This document shows positions 1 through 5,497 of a DNA stretch of 6,849 nucleotides, in pieces. Position 1 is the first letter of the stretch. Every line of letters begins with the position of its first letter. The notes below the pieces were generated by a model. That model saw only the letters and a program-made list of their open reading frames with translations. It was not told the origin of the DNA and did no database searches. Source of the stretch: an uncultured bacterium (lineage in GTDB: Bacteria > Bacillota > Clostridia > Christensenellales > Borkfalkiaceae); contig CAKXBD010000111.1 of the NCBI GenBank assembly GCA_934871445.1, forward strand, positions 1 through 6,849, read 5' to 3'. The position numbers and the translations under genes are program-made.

Positions 1-123
1 GACAGGAATTATTGGCTGTCTGCGGGAATTTTAGGGGGGACGATACTTTTAGGCATCATCGGGGGATTAATCTATAAATTTATCTTGAATAAGCGTAAAA
101 AGGTGCAGGAAACGGAAGAATAA
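1..123 (+). CDS. C-terminal fragment of a membrane-anchored protein (5' end outside window)
   Basis: Reading frame 1 is open from the first base to a TAA at 121-123 and gives the last 40 residues of a protein whose start is upstream. The visible part is a hydrophobic segment of about 25 residues, rich in Gly, Ile and Leu, beginning at the Trp (5th visible residue). It is followed by a basic stop-transfer cluster (NKRKK) and an acidic/polar tail ending ETEE. By the positive-inside rule this is a C-terminal transmembrane helix with a short cytoplasmic tail. A well-formed terminator starts 4 nt after the stop, which supports this being the true gene end. The family cannot be identified from this fragment. 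It could be a membrane-anchored extracytoplasmic enzyme or the last helix of a multi-pass protein. Confidence 0.7.
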   Translation, partial: DRNYWLSAGILGGTILLGIIGGLIYKFILNKRKKVQETEE

Positions 124-126
124 GAG

Positions 127-158
127 AAAAGCGCGGCTATAAAAACCGCGCTTTTTTT
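127..158 (+). terminator. Rho-independent terminator of the upstream membrane-protein gene
   Basis: A 10-bp perfect stem (AAAAGCGCGG at 127-136 pairing with CCGCGCTTTT at 146-155) encloses a 9-nt loop. The stem runs into a seven-T tract at 152-158. It begins 4 nt after the TAA at 121-123. The A-tract on the 5' side could allow it to work in both directions, but no gene converges from the right. Confidence 0.93.
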
Positions 159-213
159 GTCGAAGAAAGCGGGAATCTCCGAAAAACCGATGGTAAATAA
201 GCGAAAAATTGCG

Positions 214-239
214 AAAAAGTAAAAAATTTTTTATGTTTT
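214..239. other. AT-rich imperfect palindrome centred on an A6T6 tract
   Basis: Positions 221-232 read AAAAAATTTTTT. The symmetry continues outward through T220/A233, a G-T wobble, one mismatch and four further A-T pairs (214-217 with 236-239). AnTn tracts are known to bend DNA. This one sits about 60 bp upstream of the -35 box at 295, in an otherwise gene-free AT-rich stretch (159-294). It may be an upstream curvature element or protein site. No function can be assigned from sequence alone. Confidence 0.4.
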
Positions 240-294
240 TGACAATACTTCCTATTCTTCGACGTTTTTCGACAAACAAAGACAATTTTCTTTA

Positions 295-323
295 TTGATA
301 TTTTGCGTACATCGTGTTATAAT
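295..323 (+). promoter_or_regulatory. Sigma-A-type promoter of the small ORF
   Basis: TTGATA at 295-300 and TATAAT at 318-323 are separated by exactly 17 bp, so 11 of 12 box positions match consensus. Transcription would start near 330, giving a leader of about 27 nt before the ATG at 357. The region upstream is AT-rich. Confidence 0.85.
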
Positions 324-342
324 TAAATCACAAATTTACTTG

Positions 343-347
343 GGAGG
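343..347 (+). promoter_or_regulatory. Ribosome binding site that sets the start of the small ORF
   Basis: GGAGG at 343-347 lies 9 nt before the ATG at 357 but directly abuts the in-frame ATG at 348. The normal spacing makes 357 the likely start and the upstream ATG very unlikely. Confidence 0.75.
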
Positions 348-356
348 ATGAATCTT

Positions 357-533
357 ATGTTATTAAACTATTGCGGCAAGGAAGAAAACAAGGTATCTCT
401 GGAACAGATGCGTGAAGAGGTTTTGGCTATGCTGAAAGTGTGCTTTGAAGGTGAGGCGGCGGAAGAGGGTGAAAGAATTCGCTTGATTCTGCCTGACGGA
501 AAAGCCTTTTCCGTATATGTCAGCGAAAATTGA
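357..533 (+). CDS. Small acidic protein of unknown function (58 aa)
   Basis: I do not recognise this protein. From the ATG at 357 it is 58 residues long. A short N-terminal segment with Cys6 leads into a charged, helix-forming stretch (about residues 14-38, QMREEVLAMLKVCF and an EGEAAEEGE acidic patch, with Cys27). It ends in a likely beta-hairpin (RIRLILPDGKAFSVYV). There is no signal peptide, membrane segment or recognisable metal-binding motif, so a cytosolic protein is likely. It is convincingly a gene: it has its own near-consensus promoter (295-323), a well-spaced GGAGG, and a perfect hairpin terminator 50 nt after the stop. It therefore appears monocistronic, and neighbours give little clue to its role. 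An in-frame ATG at 348 would add three residues but is too close to the ribosome binding site. Confidence 0.72.
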   Translation: MLLNYCGKEENKVSLEQMREEVLAMLKVCFEGEAAEEGERIRLILPDGKAFSVYVSEN

Positions 534-582
534 ACGTTTTTTGTTCGGACGGGAAATTTTGTCGGAACTTATCGCAGCAAAG

Positions 583-620
583 ACAAAACGCGCTATTGAC
601 AAATAGCGCGTTTTGTTGTA
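583..620 (+). terminator. Perfect 15-bp hairpin, probable terminator of the small ORF
   Basis: ACAAAACGCGCTATT (583-597) is perfectly complementary to AATAGCGCGTTTTGT (602-616), with a GACA tetraloop (598-601). The 3' arm ends in a T-rich stretch (TTTTGTTGT), which acts as a somewhat imperfect U-tract. It lies 50 nt after the small ORF's stop. The two halves are mirror-like, so termination on either strand is possible. It physically overlaps the promoter of the next gene: the TTGACA box covers the last two bases of the 5' arm plus the whole loop. Confidence 0.8.
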
Positions 621-624
621 TAAT
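596..624 (+). promoter_or_regulatory. Perfect-consensus sigma-A promoter of the Lgt-family gene
   Basis: TTGACA at 596-601 and TATAAT at 619-624 are both exact consensus boxes, with the optimal 17-bp spacer. Transcription should start near 631, about 43 nt before the ATG at 674. The spacer consists almost entirely of the 3' arm of the terminator hairpin at 583-616, so that hairpin itself would not be part of the new transcript. Confidence 0.9.
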
Positions 625-673
625 TTTAAGGAAAGCGCGTTGCGCAATACTTTCGAAAAAGGACGGAAACACA

Positions 674-1471
674 ATGTATCCCGATACTCTCTTTTTGGGC
701 CTGACGCTCTACGACATTTTCATTCTCGTCGGCGTCGTAGCCGCCTTTCTGCTTGCCGACCGAATGACGGTCAAGAGCGGTTTCTCTGTCACTTTGCAAA
801 AGATCGTCATTGTCTGCGCGTTGTCCTGTGTCATTGTCGGCTATGGTTCCGCGGTGCTCTTTCAGGCCTTTTATAACATAAAAGAAGAGGGGAAATTTGT
901 TATCGATTCCGGTACGGGGGCGACGTTTTACGGCGGCCTGATCGGCGGCGCCGCGGTATTTCTTTTAATCTATTTTCTCGCCGGCAGGCGCTTTTGCAAG
1001 GATAACGAAGCGGTAAAACGCTTTCCCGATATGCTCGATATAGGTGCCTGCTGCGTGTCCTTGGCGCACGCCTTCGGTCGTATCGGCTGTCTGATGGCGG
1101 GCTGTTGCCACGGCGCCGAGACGGACGCATGGTACGGGATTCCCATGAAAATCGGCGGAGTTTATAAAAAAATGGTCCCCGTTCAGTTGTTTGAGAGTAT
1201 CTTCCTCTTTATTCTTGCGGCCGTTCTCATCGTCCTTTTCTTTAAGAACAAGGGAAAGCATAAATTCCCCTTAATGCCCGTATATTGCATCGGGTACGGA
1301 ATTTGGCGCTTCTTTATTGAATTTGCCCGCACGGACGACAGAGGAAATACGTTTATTCCCTTTTTGACGCCTTCCCAACTCATAGCCCTGCTTTTGATTG
1401 CCGTCGGCGTCATCTATTTCCTGCTTTGGTTTTTTAAGCTGAGAAAAAAGGAAGAAAACGAGACGAAATAA
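674..1471 (+). CDS. lgt: Prolipoprotein diacylglyceryl transferase family protein (Lgt, Cys-rich variant)
   Basis: This is an integral membrane protein of the Lgt family, which transfers diacylglycerol from phosphatidylglycerol to the lipobox Cys of prolipoproteins. It has 265 residues (family usually about 260-300) and roughly seven hydrophobic helices. Family landmarks in order are FYGGLIGG (85-92), GRIGCLMAGCCHG (135-147), PVQLFES (169-175) and YGIWRFFIEFAR (208-219), followed by a C-terminal helix and a basic tail. The two arginines matching E. coli Arg143 and Arg239 (Arg136, Arg212) are present. However, the His of the classical HGGLIG motif is Tyr86, and the Asn and Glu of the classical GRxGNFxNxExxG signature are Cys139 and Cys144. 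Such Cys-containing variants are frequent in Bacillota, so lipidation activity is likely but not certain. The open frame extends upstream to 530, but that would run through the promoter and terminator. AAAGGA at 658-663, 10 nt upstream, supports the ATG at 674. Confidence 0.88.
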   Translation: MYPDTLFLGLTLYDIFILVGVVAAFLLADRMTVKSGFSVTLQKIVIVCALSCVIVGYGSAVLFQAFYNIKEEGKFVIDSGTGATFYGGLIGGAAVFLLIYFLAGRRFCKDNEAVKRFPDMLDIGACCVSLAHAFGRIGCLMAGCCHGAETDAWYGIPMKIGGVYKKMVPVQLFESIFLFILAAVLIVLFFKNKGKHKFPLMPVYCIGYGIWRFFIEFARTDDRGNTFIPFLTPSQLIALLLIAVGVIYFLLWFFKLRKKEENETK

Positions 1472-1482
1472 AAAAGAATAAA

Positions 1483-1528
1483 AAATAGGGAAAAAGTTGG
1501 CAGCTTGCTGTTGACTTTTTCTCTATTT
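1483..1528 (+). terminator. Long hairpin after lgt, probable terminator overlapping the galK promoter
   Basis: Positions 1483-1503 pair with 1508-1528 around a CTTG loop: 21 bp with four G-U wobbles and no bulge (AAATAGGGAAAAAGT against ACTTTTTCTCTATTT in the outer part). A shorter inner stem (1495-1503/1508-1516) followed by TTTT at 1517-1520 gives a more classical terminator shape. It begins 11 nt after the lgt stop. There is no long T-tract beyond the full stem, so termination strength is uncertain. Confidence 0.65.
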
Positions 1529-1539
1529 CATGTTATAAT
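1511..1539 (+). promoter_or_regulatory. Sigma-A promoter of the galK-galT unit
   Basis: TTGACT at 1511-1516 and TATAAT at 1534-1539 are separated by 17 bp, with 11 of 12 box positions at consensus. Transcription should begin near 1546, giving a leader of about 90 nt. The -35 box lies wholly in the 3' arm of the upstream hairpin, with its TTG taking part in three consecutive G-U wobble pairs. Confidence 0.87.
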
Positions 1540-1545
1540 CGACTC

Positions 1546-1574
1546 GGAAAAAAAGGAAATGAGATATTTTTTCC
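1546..1574 (+). other. AT-rich hairpin at the 5' end of the galK leader
   Basis: GGAAAAAA (1546-1553) can pair with TTTTTTCC (1567-1574). An overlapping alternative pairs AAAGGAAA (1552-1559) with TTTCCTTT (1570-1577). Either would put a weak stem at the very 5' end of the predicted transcript, just before the operator candidate. It could affect mRNA stability or be incidental to the A/T runs. Confidence 0.3.
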
Positions 1575-1578
1575 TTTA

Positions 1579-1596
1579 TACTTTAACGTTCAAGTA
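1579..1596. promoter_or_regulatory. Candidate LacI/GalR-family operator in the galK leader
   Basis: TACTTTAACGTTCAAGTA is an 18-bp palindrome with 8 of 9 symmetric pairs matched and a central CG at 1587-1588. LacI-family operators typically show exactly this shape, because the hinge-helix leucine inserts at the central CpG. It lies at about +34 to +51 relative to the predicted start of transcription, a roadblock position. The obvious candidate protein is the LacI-family regulator at 4449-5429. The pairing of site and protein is inference. The site does not fit the CcpA cre consensus well, although CcpA is in the same family. Confidence 0.65.
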
Positions 1597-1636
1597 ACTG
1601 TTTTCAAAAAGGCGATAGAAAGGGAGGACCAAAAGC

Positions 1637-2794
1637 ATGGAGCAACAGGAAGCGCAGAAGCTGTTTTCGGAGCTTTTCAAAGCGGAAGCGACGGATTTAT
1701 TTACGGCGGCTGGAAGGATCAACGTCATCGGCGAGCACGTGGACTACTGCGGAGGGAAGGTATTTCCCGCCGCGCTCAATCTGAGGTGTAACGTTTACGG
1801 ACGAAGGAACGGGGAGAACGTCATCCGCGTGGCGGCGAGCGATTTCAAAGAAGTCATTACGTTGGACATTGATAAGCTGGACTCATATAAAAGTTTGAAA
1901 TGGGGCAACTATCAAGCGGGGGTGGCCTATTATTTGCAGGAGAGCGGAACGCCGATCGTCGGTTGTGATCTTCTTTACGACTGCACGGTGCCATTCGGGA
2001 GCGGTCTGTCCTCGTCTGCGTCCATAGAGGTTTCCACGGCGGTTGCGCTTTCGGAGTACGCGGGGGTGGAATACGACAAAGTAAAGCTGGCGCTTCTTTC
2101 GCAGAAAGCTGAGAACAAATATGCGGGAGTAAACTGCGGAATCATGGATCAATTTGCTTCGGCTATGGGCAAAAAGGACCATGCGATTTTGCTCGATTGC
2201 AGCACGCTGGAATATGAATACGTACCCTTACAGCTCGGAGATTATTGTATCGTCGTGGCAAACTGTAATAAGCCTCATAATCTCGTAGAGAGCAAATATA
2301 ATGTGCGTCGCCACGAGGTAGAGACGGCGTTGAAGGCAATCAATGGAATTAAGCCCGTTTCCTGCCTTGCGGCGCTTTCTCCGAAGGAATTTAACGAAGT
2401 GAAATACGTCCTTTCGGGAGTGGTGTCCAAACGTGCGGAACACGTCGTCATGGAGTGTCAGCGGGTTCAGGACGCCGTAAAGGCGCTGAAAGCGGGCGAT
2501 TTGGTAGAACTCGGCAGACTGCTGAACGAGAGCCATTACAGTCTGCGCGATTTGTACGAGGTGACGGGCAAGGAGCTGGATACTCTGAGCGCGTTGGCGC
2601 GAAAGGAAACGGGGTGTCTGGGTTCGCGCATGATCGGCGCGGGATTCGGCGGCTGTACGATTTCTATCGTCAAAAAGAACGCGGTGGAGGGATTTGTCCG
2701 TCGGGTAGGAAAGGCCTATTTTGACGCGATAGGCTATCGGGCCAGCTTTTATGAAACTTCTATTGAAGACGGAATTACGGTGCAGAAATTATAA
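1637..2794 (+). CDS. galK: Galactokinase (GHMP kinase family)
   Basis: GalK phosphorylates alpha-D-galactose with ATP to galactose-1-phosphate, the first committed step of the Leloir pathway, in the cytosol. At 385 residues it has normal family length. It carries the galactokinase signature GRINVIGEHVDY (26-37, with the conserved Arg27 and the Glu-His-x-Asp that binds sugar), the GHMP ATP-binding loop PFGSGLSSSAS (119-129), the catalytic Asp in GIMDQFAS (Asp171), and the C-terminal GHMP motif GSRMIGAGFGGC (329-340). The ATG at 1637 is preceded by GGGAGG at 1622-1627 with 9-nt spacing. It is the first gene after the promoter at 1511-1539, and its leader contains a palindromic operator candidate, so repression in the absence of galactose is likely. 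Its stop overlaps the galT start by one base. Confidence 0.97.
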   Translation: MEQQEAQKLFSELFKAEATDLFTAAGRINVIGEHVDYCGGKVFPAALNLRCNVYGRRNGENVIRVAASDFKEVITLDIDKLDSYKSLKWGNYQAGVAYYLQESGTPIVGCDLLYDCTVPFGSGLSSSASIEVSTAVALSEYAGVEYDKVKLALLSQKAENKYAGVNCGIMDQFASAMGKKDHAILLDCSTLEYEYVPLQLGDYCIVVANCNKPHNLVESKYNVRRHEVETALKAINGIKPVSCLAALSPKEFNEVKYVLSGVVSKRAEHVVMECQRVQDAVKALKAGDLVELGRLLNESHYSLRDLYEVTGKELDTLSALARKETGCLGSRMIGAGFGGCTISIVKKNAVEGFVRRVGKAYFDAIGYRASFYETSIEDGITVQKL

Positions 2795-4305
2795 TGGCGG
2801 GGCAGAGTATGATAAACGAATATATTTCCGATTTATTGACGTATGCGAAAATTCATCTCGGCATGAAGGAAGAGGACGGAGTATATCTTTCCAATCGGAT
2901 TTTGGAAAAGCTGGGCGTGTCCGAGTTTGAACCCTGCGAGGCGGACGAAAAGAGGATTGCGGCGCTCAAATGTCCCGACGAGGTAGTTGCGCCGCTTCTC
3001 GCGTACGCGAAGGAACAGGGACTCGTAGAGGAGGGCGAAGAGGAATTTTTCACCTCCGACCTTTTGGATATCCTTTCTCCGCGCCCGTCGGAAGTGACGG
3101 AAAAATTTGCGGCGGAATATCGCCGAAACCCCGAAAAGGCATTTGACGGGCTGTATGATTTGGGCGTCAAAAACGATTATGTGAAGCTGTCCGCCATCGA
3201 AAAAAATAAATGCTGGATTGCCGAAACGACGAAAAATAAAATCGAAATCACGATCAATTTAAGCAAGCCCGAAAAGAACAATAAACAGACGGCTAAGCTC
3301 AGAAACGTCTCGGCGGGTTATCCCAAGTGCATGCTTTGCCGCGAAAACGTCGGGTATGTCGGGCAGGGGCGCACTCGCCGCAATATGCGCACGGTACCCC
3401 TGACGCTGGCGGGGGAGGAATGGTTTTGGCAGTATTCTCCCTATGCGTATTTTTATCAGCACGGCATCGCCATCAACGCGAAACATACCCCCATGGTGCT
3501 GGACGGAAAGACGTTTTTGAAACTTCTCGATTTCGTGGACTATGCGCCGCAGTACTTTATCGGCTCCAACGCGCCCCTTCCCATCGTCGGCGGCAGTATT
3601 TTGGCACATGAACATTTTCAGGGCGGAAAGCACTCTTTCCCGATGTTCAAGGCTCCGACGGCGCTCGAACTCGTCTCTCCCGACGCGGGCGTGAAGGCGA
3701 GTCTTCCCGATTGGTACAACAGCGTCGTTTTGCTGCAAGGAAAGGATAAAGGGGCAATCGTCGCCCTCGCGGAAAAGGTACTCGGGAAATGGCTGGACTA
3801 TTCGGACGAGAGCGTAGGTATTATCGCGAGGACGGACGCGCCGCATAACACGCTGGCGCCCATAGCGAGAAAGGAAGGCGGGGAATATTTCCTCTATCTT
3901 CTGCTTCGCAATAACCGCTGCGACGAAGAAAATCCCGACGGAATTTTCCATGCGCATAAGGAATACCATAATATCAAGAGCGAATCCATCGGACTCATCG
4001 AGGCCATGGGGCGGTTTATTCTTCCGGGACGTCTGGATTATCAACTGAAAGAGGCGGAAAAATTCCTGACGGGAGAAAACAAGGAAATCGCGGAAAATAT
4101 GGTGATTCATAAGAATATGATTTCCTCGCTGCTCCAAGAATACGGAGACAAACTTTCCGAGGAACAGGCGCACGAAGCGGTATTCGGACGGGTAGAAAAG
4201 GTCTGCGAAGCCATTCTCGACAACACCGCGGTATTCAAGCGCGATGAGCGCGGCAGGGCGGCGTTCCTGCGCTTTTTGGCGAAGTGCGGTTTCTCGGCAA
4301 AATAA
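2794..4305 (+). CDS. galT: UDP-glucose--hexose-1-phosphate uridylyltransferase, class II
   Basis: GalT swaps UMP between UDP-glucose and galactose-1-phosphate, giving glucose-1-phosphate and UDP-galactose. At 503 residues it fits the longer class II form typical of Firmicutes, rather than the roughly 350-aa class I enzyme. Visible landmarks are an N-terminal class II region (IHLGMKEEDGVYLSNRIL), a CxxC pair (CMLC, 179-182) in CMLCRENVGY, the active-site HEHFQGG (272-278, with His274 as the expected uridylylated nucleophile), and the C-terminal YHNIKSESIGLIEAMGRF (391-408). It overlaps the galK stop as TAATG, and no good ribosome binding site precedes it, which suggests translational coupling. 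An ATG at 2809 (MINEYISDLL) follows a GGGG at 2799-2802 and is a credible alternative start giving 498 residues. Confidence 0.95.
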   Translation: MAGQSMINEYISDLLTYAKIHLGMKEEDGVYLSNRILEKLGVSEFEPCEADEKRIAALKCPDEVVAPLLAYAKEQGLVEEGEEEFFTSDLLDILSPRPSEVTEKFAAEYRRNPEKAFDGLYDLGVKNDYVKLSAIEKNKCWIAETTKNKIEITINLSKPEKNNKQTAKLRNVSAGYPKCMLCRENVGYVGQGRTRRNMRTVPLTLAGEEWFWQYSPYAYFYQHGIAINAKHTPMVLDGKTFLKLLDFVDYAPQYFIGSNAPLPIVGGSILAHEHFQGGKHSFPMFKAPTALELVSPDAGVKASLPDWYNSVVLLQGKDKGAIVALAEKVLGKWLDYSDESVGIIARTDAPHNTLAPIARKEGGEYFLYLLLRNNRCDEENPDGIFHAHKEYHNIKSESIGLIEAMGRFILPGRLDYQLKEAEKFLTGENKEIAENMVIHKNMISSLLQEYGDKLSEEQAHEAVFGRVEKVCEAILDNTAVFKRDERGRAAFLRFLAKCGFSAK

Positions 4306-4362
4306 ATGCGGCCGAATCGTTTGAAGGAACGGTGCTGACGTTTGATTTATTTTCGTACTAAG

Positions 4363-4379
4363 CCCTGTCGGACACAGGG
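4363..4379 (+). other. First of two tandem hairpins between galT and the regulator gene
   Basis: CCCTGT (4363-4368) pairs with ACAGGG (4374-4379) around a 5-nt loop. There is no T-tract after it, so it is not a terminator by itself. It may be a processing or stability stem in a galK-galT-regulator transcript. Confidence 0.4.
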
Positions 4380-4386
4380 AAGATAG

Positions 4387-4414
4387 AGCGGCTCCGCGGG
4401 TTCGGGGCCGCTTT
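4387..4414 (+). terminator. Weak terminator or attenuator between galT and the regulator gene
   Basis: AGCGGCTCC (4387-4395) pairs with GGGGCCGCT (4404-4412): 9 bp with one G-U and an 8-nt loop. Only three Ts follow, so termination is probably partial. The 143-nt gap has no convincing promoter of its own, so read-through from galT is the simplest source of regulator mRNA. This stem could set a lower regulator level. Confidence 0.45.
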
Positions 4415-4448
4415 GACGTAACGAGAGACGATAAACGGGGCTGAAAAA

Positions 4449-5429
4449 ATGGCAAAACGAATTACGATAAAGGATATTGCACGGGCGGCGGGGGTGAGCC
4501 CGCAGGCAGTTTCACACGCTTTAAGCGGTGCGGACGACGTTTCGGAAGCGACCCGAAGGAGAGTGAAGGAGATTGCGGAGAAGCTCAATTACGTGAAAAA
4601 TTCGACCGCGAGTTCTCTGCGCTCGGGCGGAACGAAAATGATAGCGGTTGTTTACGATAACCCGCTGAATGTCTACTTTTCTTTCATGACGGCATATTTG
4701 CACGAATGTCTGAAAGCGGAAGGGTATTCCATAATCATGATGGTGGAGCCCGTCCGACGCTTTTCTTCCGAATTATATTTGTCCGTCATCTCCCGCAACG
4801 TAGACGGCGTTCTGAGCTTTATCGAGCCTTCCGAAGATTTGGGAGATACGATAGAAGCGTACGGAGTACCCGTTGTTTTGGTGGGGAGGCGTTCGGTAGT
4901 GAAAAATGTGGACTGTATTTATACGGACGACGAGAGCGGGGGCAGGGCTGCGGCGAGATATTTGGCCGACGGCGGAGCGAAAAAGATAGCCTGCCTGTTT
5001 GAAGACCTCGATTTTACTTGCGCTCGGGACAGATACGAGGGGGTTAAGTCGGAACTTCTTCCCCGCGGACTTTTTTCCGAAAAGAGAGTTCTGTTTCTCG
5101 GCGGGCGGACGGCAAAGGAATGTTGGGAAAGCCTTATGCGGAGCGGGGAGGTTTTTGACGGAGTATTTTGTTTCAGCGATTTTTTAGCCTTGGAGACGGT
5201 GTGTTATTTCAAGGAGCGGGAAATATCCGTTCCCGTCGTGGGGTATGACGACGTGCGGGAGCGAATCGCCATTCCTTATTCCTTTCCGTCGATAGGGTCG
5301 GACAAGAGGAGCATCGCCGAAACTTCGGCGGTATTTTTGCTGGATCGGATACGCGGTTTCGGCGGAAAAAAGCGGGAACGGAAGTTCGACGTGTATCTCG
5401 TGGAGAGACGTGCGGGAAAAGACGGATAA
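4449..5429 (+). CDS. LacI/GalR-family transcriptional regulator, likely of the gal genes
   Basis: This is a DNA-binding repressor of typical length (326 residues). The N-terminal LacI helix-turn-helix is clear (TIKDIARAAGVSPQAVSHAL, 6-25), with recognition-helix residues Pro18, Gln19 and His23. The hinge helix SSLRSG (55-60) carries the Leu expected to enter the minor groove at a central CpG. The rest is a periplasmic-binding-protein-like sensor domain, with NVDGVLSF (117-124), PVVLVGRR (141-148), a DESGGRAAARYL segment (161-172) and the late VPVVGYDDV (261-269). The C-terminal YLVERRA matches the usual family ending. It lies 143 nt downstream of galT on the same strand and is probably in the same unit. 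The effector is inferred, not shown: galactose or a galactose derivative. GGGG at 4437-4440, 8 nt before the ATG, is a modest ribosome binding site. Confidence 0.93.
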   Translation: MAKRITIKDIARAAGVSPQAVSHALSGADDVSEATRRRVKEIAEKLNYVKNSTASSLRSGGTKMIAVVYDNPLNVYFSFMTAYLHECLKAEGYSIIMMVEPVRRFSSELYLSVISRNVDGVLSFIEPSEDLGDTIEAYGVPVVLVGRRSVVKNVDCIYTDDESGGRAAARYLADGGAKKIACLFEDLDFTCARDRYEGVKSELLPRGLFSEKRVLFLGGRTAKECWESLMRSGEVFDGVFCFSDFLALETVCYFKEREISVPVVGYDDVRERIAIPYSFPSIGSDKRSIAETSAVFLLDRIRGFGGKKRERKFDVYLVERRAGKDG

Positions 5430-5464
5430 AAAGGTGTTTTTTGCGGATTTTTTCGGTTGTTCGC

Positions 5465-5493
5465 TTGACATTTCCGTGCGTCGGTGGTAAGAT
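5465..5493 (+). promoter_or_regulatory. Probable promoter upstream of the MATE gene
   Basis: TTGACA at 5465-5470 (exact consensus) and TAAGAT at 5488-5493 (4 of 6) have a 17-bp spacer. The predicted start, near 5500, falls in the first bases of the terminator stem that begins at 5498. I see no alternative promoter between that terminator and the MATE start codon. Confidence 0.6.
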
Positions 5494-5497
5494 AAAA

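Noticed and set aside
159..263. 9-bp inverted repeat GTCGAAGAA / TTCTTCGAC flanking the AT-rich region
   Set aside because: The arms are 87 nt apart with no supporting structure or target-site duplication. It is probably chance and not a mobile-element end.
67..285. Possible 72-aa - strand gene across the first intergenic region
   Set aside because: It runs through the upstream gene's coding end and its terminator, and is Phe/Arg-rich from low-complexity AT sequence, with no family resemblance.
497..513. Perfect inverted repeat CGGAAAAG-C-CTTTTCCG near the end of the small ORF
   Set aside because: It lies inside coding sequence, has only a one-base spacer and is not followed directly by a T-tract. 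The well-formed terminator is downstream at 583-616.
530..673. N-terminal extension of the Lgt-family protein to an ATG at 530
   Set aside because: It would read through the terminator hairpin and the consensus promoter, and would add 48 residues without family similarity. The ATG at 674 has its own ribosome binding site.
4333..4361. Promoter for the LacI-family gene (CTGACG ... TACTAA)
   Set aside because: The boxes are poor matches and the spacing is 15 bp, so I could not support it over read-through from galT.
4384..4418. tRNA-like fragment (GCGGGTTCGGGGCCGC resembles a T-arm)
   Set aside because: No acceptor, D or anticodon arms can be drawn around it. It is explained as a simple hairpin.
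3259..4455. Open frame of nearly 400 codons on the - strand opposite galT
   Set aside because: It is entirely antisense to a clear galT. Its translation is Arg/Phe/His-rich with no recognisable domain and no proper start signal. It arises from the codon bias of the + strand gene.
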